From Desulfobacterales bacterium (lineage in GTDB: Bacteria; Desulfobacterota; UBA8473), in contig JACQWO010000015.1 in assembly GCA_016209225.1 (NCBI GenBank), positions 1 through 64,000 on the forward strand: a DNA stretch of 64,000 nt, in the 5' to 3' direction. The position numbers were made by a program, and so were the translations under genes. A model generated the notes under the pieces. The model was not told where the DNA came from, searched no databases, and saw only the letters and a program-made list of their open reading frames with translations. Shown piece by piece: positions 50,918-59,838 of the stretch (the stretch's first letter is position 1; every line of letters begins with the position of its first letter).

Positions 50918-51703
50918 CTATCTCCATCTAAGAACCCTTGCTTCTACCAATCTCAGTATCCTGTCCATCAGGTACCCCAACAACCCTATTATCGCCATAC
51001 CGGCCAGGATCTCATCAGGTCGTTGGATGTCTCGCGCTGTCATAATCATGTAGCCCAATCCATAGCCTGTCTTAACCCCTGTGAATTCAGCTGCTACTAA
51101 CGTCATCCATCCAATGCCCAATCCAATCCTGAGTCCTGTTAAGATTGAAGGCATAGCCCCTGGCGCCAAAACCTTCAAGAGAACTTCCTTCCCTTTTGCT
51201 CCTAAACTACGGGAGGCCTCAATCAGCACAACATCCACAGACACTACTCCAGCTATGGTACTTAATAAAATTGGGAAGAATGCCCCTAAAAATATGATAA
51301 AGGCTGCCGATTTTATACCAATCCCAAACCACAGTACGGAAATCGGAATCCATGCGAGCGGTGGGACAGGCCTTAACATCTCTATTATAGGATCTACCAT
51401 CCCCTTGAGGAGCTTTGACCAGCCCATAATTATGCCAAGGGGTATCCCGATCATTGCTGCAAATAAAAAACCCCAGAAGACACGATTGAGACTCTCCAGT
51501 ATGTGCTGCATAAGCCTGTACCCTGGCGGCAACCCCACTATAAAAAGATCTCTAATCCCCAAAAGTACATCTATTGGAGATGGGACTTTATACTTTGGAA
51601 TAACACCAAAGTAAGAAAGAAGCTGCCAGATAACTATCAGGCCAACCAATAATATATATCTCGAAAGCCTCACCTCTGCCTCATCTCTGTAAAATCTCCT
51701 CAA
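50918..51703 (-). CDS. ABC transporter permease (SsuC/TauC/NrtB type)
   Basis: A 261-residue inner-membrane permease with six helices and the EAA loop seen as IEASRSLGAKGKEVLLKVLAPGAMPSI. It probably imports a sulfonate, nitrate or thiamine-precursor-like compound with the binding protein encoded upstream, whose 3' end it overlaps by 23 bp. No ATPase gene follows; the next gene is convergent fusA-like. Confidence 0.9.
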   Translation of the reverse strand: MRRFYRDEAEVRLSRYILLVGLIVIWQLLSYFGVIPKYKVPSPIDVLLGIRDLFIVGLPPGYRLMQHILESLNRVFWGFLFAAMIGIPLGIIMGWSKLLKGMVDPIIEMLRPVPPLAWIPISVLWFGIGIKSAAFIIFLGAFFPILLSTIAGVVSVDVVLIEASRSLGAKGKEVLLKVLAPGAMPSILTGLRIGLGIGWMTLVAAEFTGVKTGYGLGYMIMTARDIQRPDEILAGMAIIGLLGYLMDRILRLVEARVLRWR

Positions 51704-52673
51704 TGACCCTTGAATTAATGAACATATCTGTAAATGCCTTTGGATCTCCGATCTTTATATAGCCCAGTCTATTTAAAAAATCCACATACTCTATCTGACC
51801 TTCTACGCTGGGTTGATAATCAAACACTATATTCTTCATCGCCTGCCTGACCGTGGCTTCATCCATTCCGGTATACTTTATCCCTATCTTTACAGCCTCT
51901 TCAGGGTGGTTTTTTATATAATTCGTTGCATCCACGTGGACCTTTACTATCTTTCTTACCAATTCAGGGTGTTTCTCCATGAATTTGAGGTCAGCCACTA
52001 ATACACAACAGGGGTGGTGTTCCCAGATATCATGAGAAGTCATGAGTATTCTTCCTATCCCTTTTGTAACGGCTTTAGCCACATGAGGCTCCCAGGCAAT
52101 AAAGGCATCAATGTCTCCAGAATCCAATGCCCATATCATCTCCGGTGGTTTAACCACTATGGTCTTCACTTCCTTCAATCCTATACCACTCCTGATCAAT
52201 GCCTTTTTCAAGAGAAAATCCTGGACAGTGGAGTGGCCTGGAATGGCAATGGTCTTTGTTAGGAGGTCCTTGATGCTCTTGATATTAGAGTCCTTACTTA
52301 CTACCACTGCTGATCCTTCTTTATTGGCCTGAGCCAAAACCCTTACATTGGCTGTCTTATTGGCTACGGCTGTTGTAGCAGGGGCTACACCTACATAACC
52401 AATATCCAAACTGCCTGCAGCGAATGCGCTCATCTCCTCCGGACCGGCCTTAAATATACCACCAATTTCAATATCAACACCCTCTTTTTTGAAAAGACCC
52501 CTTTCTAAAGCGACAAAAGCGGCTAACTGATGCAAATCACCCTGAAGGTATCCCATCCTCACCTTTACTTCAGTCTTTTTTTTGCTCGTGCCTGAGAAGA
52601 CTAATACAGGCAAAAGGAGTAATGTGAGGGTTATTACAAAACATTTAAAGTTCCTGCTGTTAATCCAACCCAT
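51681..52673 (-). CDS. ABC transporter substrate-binding protein (SsuA/NMT1-like)
   Basis: A 330-residue exported protein. The signal peptide covers residues about 9-28 (CFVITLTLLLLPVLVFSG). The type-2 binding fold shows VRMGYLQGDLHQLAAFVALE, AFAAGSLDIGYVGVAPATTA and SGDIDAFIAWEPHVAKAVTK. The ligand is not evident; close families bind aliphatic sulfonates, taurine or nitrate. First gene of a two-gene unit with the permease. Confidence 0.9.
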   Translation of the reverse strand: MGWINSRNFKCFVITLTLLLLPVLVFSGTSKKKTEVKVRMGYLQGDLHQLAAFVALERGLFKKEGVDIEIGGIFKAGPEEMSAFAAGSLDIGYVGVAPATTAVANKTANVRVLAQANKEGSAVVVSKDSNIKSIKDLLTKTIAIPGHSTVQDFLLKKALIRSGIGLKEVKTIVVKPPEMIWALDSGDIDAFIAWEPHVAKAVTKGIGRILMTSHDIWEHHPCCVLVADLKFMEKHPELVRKIVKVHVDATNYIKNHPEEAVKIGIKYTGMDEATVRQAMKNIVFDYQPSVEGQIEYVDFLNRLGYIKIGDPKAFTDMFINSRVIEEILQR

Positions 52674-52845
52674 TTTTCAAACCTCCTTATAGGTAAGCTT
52701 TCAGTTTTAAGCTTGACAATTAATGTCCCTCAAATTCTCCTTATATTTATTTTAAAGCGAGAAGAAAGGCAACACTTTTCTTAAATTGTCGTACCTCGCA
52801 GGTGGGCACCTGAAGGAAACACAGCTAAGGGGATAAAAACCAGAT

Positions 52846-52935
52846 TATCTTCCGCTTCGTCAAGATGGGTGCCTCAAAAATCCTGCTCATGATCGCTCCA
52901 AAGGGAATTTTTCATTTTTCAGGATGAACTACTTA
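52846..52935. repeat. T3-related half element
   Basis: Reverse complement of the left half of the element at 61701-61916: CGCTTCGTCAAGATGGGTGCC, AAAATCCTGCTCATG and TTTTTCATTTTTCAGGATGA match in order. The other half is absent. The gap 52674-52947 shows no gene. Confidence 0.75.
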
Positions 52936-52947
52936 AGCAACTAGAAA

Positions 52948-53598
52948 TCAAGCTGCTTTTAAATCATCCTCAAAACTCAGAGCGCTTTTTGGACATTTTT
53001 CTGCACAATACGAGCATTTCAGGCAATCACCATGCTGCACCTTTCCTGCCACACGGTAACTACCAGGGTAAATCTGCATGCGGCACACCTGTTCACAGGC
53101 ACCGCAACCGGTACAGGCATCACTTACCTTAAGGGACTTTCTTCCCCTCCCCAGCCAGTTAGCCATAGTTCCCATAGGACAAAACATACACCATATTCGC
53201 TGGTTGTAAATCACACCCAGCACCAGGCCAATTACAGTGGTCACCGTTAAAATCATTACAAACGGGCGCCCCATCAGATAGACATCTCCCCATAGCGGCA
53301 CCAAGTTGACTACCAGCATGCTCATAAGAAGCCCCAACCAGAACAGGCGGAAGAGATTACTGCGAAAAAACGAAGGAACTTTAGTCCGTCGGCTAAAAAT
53401 GTCAAGATACCTGTCCCAAAAACTGCCCCGCGGACACATCCAGTCACACCACCACCTGCCCTTAAAAATACCAATCCCCATAGCCATAACCATGCAAAAA
53501 ATCATAAAATAACCCAACGGGTAATAAAACCATCCTCCCACTAAAAGCATCATAAAGAATACTCCGTTAAAAACCTGAAAGCGAGCATTTCTTTTCAT
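52948..53598 (-). CDS. NapH-like membrane polyferredoxin
   Basis: A 216-residue membrane protein with four helices. Cysteine motifs facing the cytoplasm are CDWMCPRG and CMFCPMG, the NapH/CcoG type. Two C-terminal 4Fe-4S clusters follow: CTGCGACEQVC and CLKCSYCAEKCPKSAL. It should carry electrons between the quinone pool and a redox partner. The frame opens at 53616, but the ATG at 53598 lies right behind GGAGG. Same strand as the OsmC, DsrE and ArsR-rhodanese genes. Confidence 0.85.
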   Translation of the reverse strand: MKRNARFQVFNGVFFMMLLVGGWFYYPLGYFMIFCMVMAMGIGIFKGRWWCDWMCPRGSFWDRYLDIFSRRTKVPSFFRSNLFRLFWLGLLMSMLVVNLVPLWGDVYLMGRPFVMILTVTTVIGLVLGVIYNQRIWCMFCPMGTMANWLGRGRKSLKVSDACTGCGACEQVCRMQIYPGSYRVAGKVQHGDCLKCSYCAEKCPKSALSFEDDLKAA

Positions 53599-53715
53599 TA
53601 AACCTCCAGCAACCATACTACTTTACCCTCCCTGTTTTGTTTGTCTGTAGTTGCTAATCTTATGTTATTCATGAAAAATTAACCCTGGATACCCCGTGCG
53701 GGAGCACAGGGAAAT

Positions 53716-54240
53716 TTATTTCCTAACTAATTCTGTTTCGAGTGGGATTGGATTAACTAAGCAATACACCCCCGGACATCTTTCATGGGCCATCCTTTCA
53801 AGTTCTTTGAGCTCTTCCTCTTTCGCATCGCTTTTTACGATCGTGGTAATCTTCACCTTCTCCACAATCGGGTTATTTGTTAGCCCCAAAGTTTTGCTAA
53901 GATCGACAAAATTCTCTGCAGAAACTCTGATGTCCTGGATTTTGATTCCCATCATCGTAGCCATTGACATAAATGTCCCGGCAAAACAGGCGGCCAGACC
54001 AAAAAGGCAATATTGAATCGGGTCCGGCGCTAAACCCTCTCCCCCCATAAACGGGGCAAAGTCCGATCGAAGAATGGTTTCACCTCGGGGATGCTGCACT
54101 TTCGACTCAATTTGATGCTTCCCCTCATCGAAATTCCATGTACATTCGATCCTTTTGCTCTTTTTTGCTTTTGAGTAATCCTCTTTAACCTCCTCCATAA
54201 ATATTTTTACCCCTTCCAAATTCATGTGATTCAGACTCAT
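53716..54240 (-). CDS. OsmC-family protein
   Basis: A 174-residue OsmC/YhfA-like protein. The family cysteines appear in PIQYCLFGLAACFAGTFMSM (first, after a helix) and RCPGVYCLVNPIPL (second). OsmC proteins reduce organic hydroperoxides; some act on persulfides in sulfur metabolism. It lies in a row with DsrE, a membrane protein and an ArsR-rhodanese regulator, so sulfur handling is the more likely context. Confidence 0.88.
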   Translation of the reverse strand: MSLNHMNLEGVKIFMEEVKEDYSKAKKSKRIECTWNFDEGKHQIESKVQHPRGETILRSDFAPFMGGEGLAPDPIQYCLFGLAACFAGTFMSMATMMGIKIQDIRVSAENFVDLSKTLGLTNNPIVEKVKITTIVKSDAKEEELKELERMAHERCPGVYCLVNPIPLETELVRK

Positions 54241-54398
54241 TTTTATTCCTCCCTTTTAGAGTTTTGAAAAAGTATGCCTTTTTGCTTTTTGTTCGCCCTT
54301 TTGTCCAGTTGACAAGAACTCCCTTAAAAAAGTCAAATCGAATAAACTTCAGGATATTCTGTATCAGCATTGAGGCAGAACATAAAGAAAAGTAAGCA

Positions 54399-54752
54399 TT
54401 AGAATACAATTACCTTGTCCGCTTCAAGAGTGTGCCTTGTCAATTCGTCAAGATTGCTCCGTTTGCAGCCGTCCACAAGTTCCTCATCCTTTATGCCCCG
54501 TGCATCCATGCATGTTCCGCAAAGGAGCACTTCTCCCTTTTGTATTACAGGCTTGAGCATCCTCCCAAGATTATAATACCCGTTTGGCGTTGACTGACCT
54601 GACTTTGCGCATAGAACAGAGTCCCCGACAAGAAAGATAGTAAGTTCCAGGTCTTTATCCATTTTAAGCAAGTTTAAAGCAAGCCTTAAACCATTGAAAC
54701 AGCGTTCTGTCCCGTATGGTGGATCGTTGAAAATCATCAAAAGCTTCGACAT
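54399..54752 (-). CDS. DsrE-family protein
   Basis: A 117-residue DsrE/F-like protein: LLMIFNDPPYGTERCFNGLR at the start, FLVGDSVLCAKSGQS, and the cysteine loop GEVLLCGTCMDARGI. Members are persulfide carriers in sulfur relay. The two cysteines of LCGTC and that of LCAKSGQ are candidate sulfur carriers. The start lies two bases after the stop of the membrane protein gene. Confidence 0.9.
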   Translation of the reverse strand: MSKLLMIFNDPPYGTERCFNGLRLALNLLKMDKDLELTIFLVGDSVLCAKSGQSTPNGYYNLGRMLKPVIQKGEVLLCGTCMDARGIKDEELVDGCKRSNLDELTRHTLEADKVIVF

Positions 54753-54754
54753 TT

Positions 54755-55285
54755 TTAACCTCCAAATCCGAGAAATGCGCTGAAGACAAGAACTGCAACA
54801 GCAAACTTCAGACAGGTCTCACAGAGAGCCTTGCGCTTTGATCTCTTCTGGAAGAATTCCTTCTCCAGTTCAGGGGCAGGTGTTTTTGAAGGCTCAAATT
54901 TTGCGAAGATTTCCTTCAGTCGCGGGTTTATCCCCCAAAAGATCTTTCCCATAATTACAAACATACCCAAAAAAGATGCAAGTTTTAACACAAGGGCAAC
55001 CATTGCCACAGGATGCAGTTGTTTCAGGCTGCCGTGAAACAGGTAGTAGTTAAGGGGCATGCCTATTCCTGTTAAAAGGAGAACGGCGACAAAGACCATG
55101 CAATACGGGGCGTTCCCCTGAAGTGTGTCTTCAACTACTTTATCAAGTTCGTAGTGAAGTTTTGGTCCGTACTGTGCCCTTGTATTTACAAGATTGCGGT
55201 TGTAAAAAGGGGCGGCAGCGCAACCAACAAGTGCCATGTTGTGCAAAGCAAGAATGATGGAGTAGATTATCTGTTCTGTCAACAT
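54755..55285 (-). CDS. Four-helix membrane protein, unknown function
   Basis: A 176-residue protein with about four helices: IIYSIILALHNMALVGCAAA, MVFVAVLLLTGIGMPLNYYL, MVALVLKLASFLGMFVIMGK and a last helix (FAVAVLVFSAFLGFGG). The NMALVGCAAAPFYNRNLV segment near the N-terminus may hold a functional cysteine. I do not recognise the family. Its tight coupling to a DsrE gene (two-base gap) and the upstream ArsR-rhodanese gene suggest sulfur-compound transport. Confidence 0.75.
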   Translation of the reverse strand: MLTEQIIYSIILALHNMALVGCAAAPFYNRNLVNTRAQYGPKLHYELDKVVEDTLQGNAPYCMVFVAVLLLTGIGMPLNYYLFHGSLKQLHPVAMVALVLKLASFLGMFVIMGKIFWGINPRLKEIFAKFEPSKTPAPELEKEFFQKRSKRKALCETCLKFAVAVLVFSAFLGFGG

Positions 55286-55348
55286 AATATTACCTCCTTA
55301 AAATTTTTTGAACACAGCCCTCCTGATCTTGCAGGCTGTATCATAGTT

Positions 55349-56023
55349 TCAGCCGGCGGAGATTCCTGTCTCCACCGGCATATCTGCCGATCTCCACTCA
55401 GGGAACCCTTCTTCAAGCCTGAATACCTTAAAACCCGCATCTCTCAGGATTGCGACTGCCTCTACAGCAAGGACACAGTATGGCCCACGGCAGTAAACGA
55501 TTACCTCCTTACCTGAAGGGAGTTCCTTGAGCTTCTTTTTTAGTTCATGTAATGGAATGGATACGGCTCCTCTGACATGTCCTGATACATACTCGTCTTG
55601 AGGCCTTACATCGAGCGCCACTGCCTCACCTTTTTTGATGCGTCTCAGAAGTTCATCTTTTGAAATGGTTTCCATGCCTGCCCTGTCCCCATAAAAACGC
55701 TGCACAGTATCCCGCACTTCTGGAAGCAGGTTCTCTGCAAGGGACTGTAAATTCTTCCAGCAGTTATATACGGCAGTGTCTGAGACCCGGTAAAAGGTTC
55801 TGACCCCGTCTTTCCTAAAATCCACAAGATGAGCATTCTTCAGGACCTGGAGATGTCGGGATGTATTTGCAACAGTCAGATTTGTTTCTCTTGCAATGGT
55901 CTCAACATCCCTTTCGCCCTGAATCAGGATATCTATAATCTCAAGGCGCTTTGGACTGCACATGGCCTGTGCGAGCCGTGCAAACTGGTTGAAAACAGCA
56001 TCCTTAAATTCCCTTGGCTTCAT
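55349..56023 (-). CDS. ArsR-type regulator fused to a rhodanese domain
   Basis: A 224-residue two-domain protein. Residues 1-100 are a winged helix (AQAMCSPKRLEIIDILIQGE, NTSRHLQVLKNAHLVDFRKD). Residues 115-220 are rhodanese with DVRPQDEYVSGHVRGAVSIP and the active loop VIYCRGPYCVLAVEA (catalytic cysteine in YCRGPYC). The layout suggests sensing of reactive sulfur: the rhodanese cysteine takes a persulfide and changes DNA binding. It is first in the leftward sulfur/redox group. Confidence 0.92.
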   Translation of the reverse strand: MKPREFKDAVFNQFARLAQAMCSPKRLEIIDILIQGERDVETIARETNLTVANTSRHLQVLKNAHLVDFRKDGVRTFYRVSDTAVYNCWKNLQSLAENLLPEVRDTVQRFYGDRAGMETISKDELLRRIKKGEAVALDVRPQDEYVSGHVRGAVSIPLHELKKKLKELPSGKEVIVYCRGPYCVLAVEAVAILRDAGFKVFRLEEGFPEWRSADMPVETGISAG

Positions 56024-56049
56024 TTATGGCCTCCCTCTTTTTCAAATAC

Positions 56050-56094
56050 ATAATTGATTAATTGATAAATATAATATATTAAAGACTTTGTCAA
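56050..56094 (-). promoter_or_regulatory. Promoter of the sulfur/redox group, with candidate operator
   Basis: Minus-strand TTGACA (56089-56094) with TATATT 15 bases on (56068-56073) or TATTTA at 17. It is followed by the repeated motif ATCAATTAATCAATTA (about 56051-56066), a likely self-binding site for the ArsR-rhodanese protein. Confidence 0.55.
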
Positions 56095-56099
56095 GTAAA

Positions 56100-56366
56100 A
56101 AATTTAGGTTCTTTCACCTGAAAATACCCCCTCACCCTAACCCTCTCCCACAAGGGGAGAGGGGATTGAAAAATTACCCACTCAAGACGAGAAATAGCCG
56201 AAGAATACCCAAAAAGGATTGAATGGCAAATAATTTCTGCCCTAAAAACCTTCCAAATTCTTCTTGACATCGTCTGATGATGGCATATACTTCCACCAGT
56301 TCCTGACTTCTTTTTGGGTTCCGGGTGAGCAAAACACTAAGCCATAGAGGGAAAGAGTTGAGTCCC
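56100..56366. other. Gap with a common intergenic palindrome
   Basis: Contains CCCTCACCCTAACCCTCTCC and the hairpin CTCTCCCACAAGGGGAGAG (about 56145-56163), a word found in many unrelated genomes. The remainder has short open frames on both strands (for example THSRREIAEEYPKRIEW on the plus strand) that I cannot assign to any family. Confidence 0.45.
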
Positions 56367-56819
56367 ATGGAGAATAATCTTACAACGGGAAGGGTTATTG
56401 CTGTCTGCATCAGCAAAGATAAGGGTACTAAGAAGGAAAATGTAAATAGAGGCAAGTTCATTCAAGGCTTTGGCTTGGAGGGCGATGCTCATGCTGGCGA
56501 TTGGCATCGTCAAGTTAGTCTACTCTCTATTGAGAGTATCCAAAAGATGAGAGATAAAGGCTTAGATGTCGGCCCTGGAGATTTTGCTGAAAACATAACA
56601 ACACAAGGAATCGATTTATTAAAGCTGCCTATTGGAGCGAAACTCACCATAGGCAAACATGCCCTGCTGGAGGTGACCCAGATTGGTAAGGTCTGTCATG
56701 CCAGGTGTGCTATCTTTTACGAGGCTGGCGACTGTGTGATGCCAAAGGAAGGGATATTTGCAAGGGTGCTAATAGGTGGCATAATAGAGATTGAGGATGA
56801 AATAAAGGTGGTGAAGTGA
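56367..56819 (+). CDS. MOSC-domain protein
   Basis: A 150-residue stand-alone MOSC domain: [55 protein letters not shown] and the conserved cysteine in [22 protein letters not shown] proteins bind or transfer sulfur to molybdenum cofactor or act on N-hydroxylated compounds. With two moeA genes in the window a cofactor role fits, though they are not linked. The frame opens at 56325; the ATG at 56367 gives the usual length. It is directly followed by hisI. Confidence 0.9.
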   Translation: MENNLTTGRVIAVCISKDKGTKKENVNRGKFIQGFGLEGDAHAGDWHRQVSLLSIESIQKMRDKGLDVGPGDFAENITTQGIDLLKLPIGAKLTIGKHALLEVTQIGKVCHARCAIFYEAGDCVMPKEGIFARVLIGGIIEIEDEIKVVK

Positions 56820-56820
56820 T

Positions 56821-57201
56821 ATGAGATTAGTGGATGAGACAAAATTTGATAAAAAGGGGCTGGTACCTGCCATCATCCAGGATTACAAAAATAATGAAGT
56901 GCTAATGCTTGGTTATATGAATAGAGAGGCACTTAGTAGAACCCTAGAATCCGGCAAAGTCCATTTCTGGAGCCGCTCGAGAAGCAAGATGTGGGTGAAA
57001 GGAGAAACCTCAGGGCATACCCAAAGGGTCATGGATATATTCTTCGACTGTGATATGGATACAATACTAGTAAAGGTAGATCAGAAAGTAGCAGCATGTC
57101 ATACTGGATACAGGAGCTGTTTTTACAGAAAGACAAAGGGAGATGACTTGATAATCTGTAGTGAAAAGGTATTTGAGGAGAAAGAGGTCTATCAAAAATA
57201 A
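56821..57201 (+). CDS. hisI: Phosphoribosyl-AMP cyclohydrolase
   Basis: A 126-residue enzyme for the third step of histidine synthesis. The zinc and magnesium ligands are in [20 protein letters not shown] and [30 protein letters not shown] is the substrate loop. It is the single-domain form (no HisE fusion). It follows the MOSC gene without a gap; other his genes are not near. Confidence 0.97.
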   Translation: MRLVDETKFDKKGLVPAIIQDYKNNEVLMLGYMNREALSRTLESGKVHFWSRSRSKMWVKGETSGHTQRVMDIFFDCDMDTILVKVDQKVAACHTGYRSCFYRKTKGDDLIICSEKVFEEKEVYQK

Positions 57202-57291
57202 ACCAAAACTATCATGATATAATTTCTTTAGACCTACCCCCCCTGCCAGGTTTGTTTTAGCTCTACAATATTAAGAACTTGTGCTGTAGCT

Positions 57292-58476
57292 CTATTTGCG
57301 AGGCAACTTAAGGACCTGGGTTGCTATCACCGTTCGTTGGATCTCTGAAGAACCGCCCCATATAGTTAAACTTGTTGAGTTAATCCAGCCCATGGTTGCC
57401 TGGTGTATGGAATTATCAAATTCCTCAAGGTTATACCAGGACTGGCCATAGGGTCCTAGCGCTTCTATATTCAAGTCCATTACACGCCGATAAAGCTCGG
57501 AACCGTAGACCTTCAGAAACGATGCCTCGGGACCGGGTGCCGAGCCGACCTTTAACTGCGACAGTATTCGGAAGAAGGTATATAAAAGGGAATTACAGTC
57601 TACCTCCAATGCGGCCAATTTCCTTCTGAAGACGGGATCCTGTATCAGAGGTTTTCCTCTATAAATGGTTTTTTCTGATTTTTTGCGGACTGTCTCAATG
57701 GCATAAATCAGTTCGCCGACCGGAAAAGCGTTTAACCGTTCATGTTGCAGAAGCGCACCGGCAAGTTTCCAGCCTTCACCCATCTTTCCCACTAAATTTT
57801 CTTTCGGGACCCGAACATCATCAAAGAAAACTTCACAGAAAGGCGCGTGGTCCGTCAATGCCTCAATGGGACGTATAGTTATGCCAGGGGTTTTTAAGTC
57901 TGCAAGCAAGAAACTGATACCTTCCTGCTTTTTTCCTGATGAATCCGTTCGCACAAGCAAGAAAATCCAATCTGCATGGTCCGCCATGCTTGTCCATGTC
58001 TTCTGCCCGTTGAGAACAAAGTGATCCCCTTCAAGGACAGCCTTCATATTCAGACTCGCCAGGTCCGATCCGGCATTGGGTTCCGAAAATCCCTGACACC
58101 AAATGGTCTTACCGGACAACATGTCGGGGATAAACCTATCCTGTTGTTCTTTGGTTCCATGCTGCAAAAGTAACGGGGCCAACATTCCGAGCGAAACGAG
58201 TTTGGTTTTAAGCCTGGGCGCACCGCAATTGCTATACTCATAATTGAAGATAAATTGTTCCGTCTCGCTCAAACCTGCGCCGCCCAACTCTTTAGGAAAC
58301 TCGGGAACAATCCACCCTTTCTCATAAAGGGTCTTGTGCCACTTAAACATCAAACCGTGTTCAAGGGTGCTTCCTCCAAGCGTTTGGTCCTTAACATCAG
58401 GAGGGGTATTATCTTCAAACCATTTCCTCACTTCCTCCCTGAATCTTTCTTCATCACTCGAATAGGAAACTTTCAT
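57292..58476 (-). CDS. Acyl-CoA dehydrogenase, alpha-like
   Basis: A 394-residue flavoprotein: WCQGFSEPNAGSDLASLNMK, NGQKTWTSMADHADWIFLLV, and the C-terminal SLTIWGGSSEIQRTVIATQV. The usual catalytic glutamate of YEGT is glycine (WGGS), so the base must come from another position, as in isovaleryl-type or heteromeric enzymes. It is adjacent to a second, shorter dehydrogenase (15-base gap), the arrangement of alpha2-beta2 dehydrogenases that act on bulky cyclic acyl-CoAs. It is the last gene of the run with a BadI/MenB-like hydratase. Confidence 0.9.
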   Translation of the reverse strand: MKVSYSSDEERFREEVRKWFEDNTPPDVKDQTLGGSTLEHGLMFKWHKTLYEKGWIVPEFPKELGGAGLSETEQFIFNYEYSNCGAPRLKTKLVSLGMLAPLLLQHGTKEQQDRFIPDMLSGKTIWCQGFSEPNAGSDLASLNMKAVLEGDHFVLNGQKTWTSMADHADWIFLLVRTDSSGKKQEGISFLLADLKTPGITIRPIEALTDHAPFCEVFFDDVRVPKENLVGKMGEGWKLAGALLQHERLNAFPVGELIYAIETVRKKSEKTIYRGKPLIQDPVFRRKLAALEVDCNSLLYTFFRILSQLKVGSAPGPEASFLKVYGSELYRRVMDLNIEALGPYGQSWYNLEEFDNSIHQATMGWINSTSLTIWGGSSEIQRTVIATQVLKLPRK

Positions 58477-58491
58477 CTTTTTAACCCTCCT

Positions 58492-59628
58492 CTAATAACC
58501 GCTTAGTCTTGTGTACCGATCGAGATGGTAATTGGTATCTCCAAAAAGGATTTCAGATACCTTTGCCCGCTTTAGGAAAAAACCGATATCCCCTTCATTC
58601 GTAAATCCAATCCCTCCAAATAGTTGAATAGCCGCCTTGGTTATCTCCATATAGGCGGAAGAACACTTTGCCTTTGCTATGGATACGGCCAATGCCCTCT
58701 CGTCGGTCTTTTCATCTATGGATGCGATGGCATAATATACGGAAGAGAGAGCCAATTCCTTCTGGATAAACATGTCCGCAGCCTTGTGCTGAGGCGTCTG
58801 GAATGTCCCGATCGGCTTCCCGAACTGCGTTCTCTCGGAAAGATACGCAACCGTCAAATCGATACTAGCCTGCATCCCCCCTACCATCTCCGCACAAAGG
58901 CCTGCGGTGGCTTGATCAATAGCCTCGGACAGCAGAGGATATCCTCTACCCACTTCACCGATGACATTGCTGCCAGGGGCTGAGACATCCTTTAATTCCA
59001 GGATACATGCGTTACGTCCATCCATGGTCTTCAACGGCGTCAGTTCAACACCCTCTTCCTGAGGGGAAACCATGAAAAGAGTGATGCCGTCTTTATCTGC
59101 CACGGACTCCGAGGTGCGGGTTGTGACCACGAACCTGTCCGCGGAGAGGCCGTCGAGCACGAATATTTTCTTGCCCGAAATGAAATATGCATCGCCTCTT
59201 TGCTCGGCTGAGGTTGCACAGAAATTGATATCGTATCGTCCATCATTTTCCAGATACGCAGCGGTTATCATCAAGTCACCGGAAACTACACCGGGTAGTA
59301 CCTCATGCTTTTGGGATTCAGAACCGCCCATCAGCACAAGGTTTCCCCCGAGCAATACATTTGATATCCAGGGTTCCGGTAGAAGTCCTCTGCCGAATTC
59401 CTCCAACAACACCATTACAAAAGCAAAATCCAGTTCAAGCCCACCATATTCTTCGGGGTATATGAGCCCCATCCACCCCAGTTCGGCCATCTTTTTCCAT
59501 ACCTCTTTGGAATATCCCAACGGATCATTACGCAGGTCTCTCAAACGATCAAATGAATGGTCTTTTTTGACGAAGGAAGCAACGCTTTCCTTCAAACTTA
59601 GGTGCTCGCTACTGAGTTGAAAATCCAT
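58492..59628 (-). CDS. Acyl-CoA dehydrogenase, beta-like
   Basis: A 378-residue flavoprotein paralogue: LGWMGLIYPEEYGGLELDFA, YFISGKKIFVLDGLSADRFV, IQLFGGIGFTNEGDIGFFLK and the divergent ending SEILFGDTNYHLDRYTRLSG. It lacks both the typical EPNAGSD flavin loop (MITAAYLENDGRYD is in that place) and the YEGT glutamate, which is typical of the non-catalytic partner in heteromeric dehydrogenases. Together with the neighbouring gene it probably makes one enzyme. Confidence 0.85.
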   Translation of the reverse strand: MDFQLSSEHLSLKESVASFVKKDHSFDRLRDLRNDPLGYSKEVWKKMAELGWMGLIYPEEYGGLELDFAFVMVLLEEFGRGLLPEPWISNVLLGGNLVLMGGSESQKHEVLPGVVSGDLMITAAYLENDGRYDINFCATSAEQRGDAYFISGKKIFVLDGLSADRFVVTTRTSESVADKDGITLFMVSPQEEGVELTPLKTMDGRNACILELKDVSAPGSNVIGEVGRGYPLLSEAIDQATAGLCAEMVGGMQASIDLTVAYLSERTQFGKPIGTFQTPQHKAADMFIQKELALSSVYYAIASIDEKTDERALAVSIAKAKCSSAYMEITKAAIQLFGGIGFTNEGDIGFFLKRAKVSEILFGDTNYHLDRYTRLSGY

Positions 59629-59838
59629 ACCTTATCCCCTCTATCTATATCGTAAGCATTCTCTCTCCGCCTCACCCGACCCCTCCATGCCGCTCAAATA
59701 AGGGGCACTTCTCCAGCTTGACCCCTTTTATTTGTTGAAATCGTTCCTTGAAGAAAGAAACACTAACTACAAGGGTTACAGCCCTATTTACCTAAGGGAG
59801 GGGATTTGGTGAAGGGAAGATAAACCGTTAGGCATCGC

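Noticed and set aside
56174-56461. 95-codon minus-strand open frame
   Set aside because: It overlaps the MOSC gene start antisense and has no recognisable family or ribosome-binding site.
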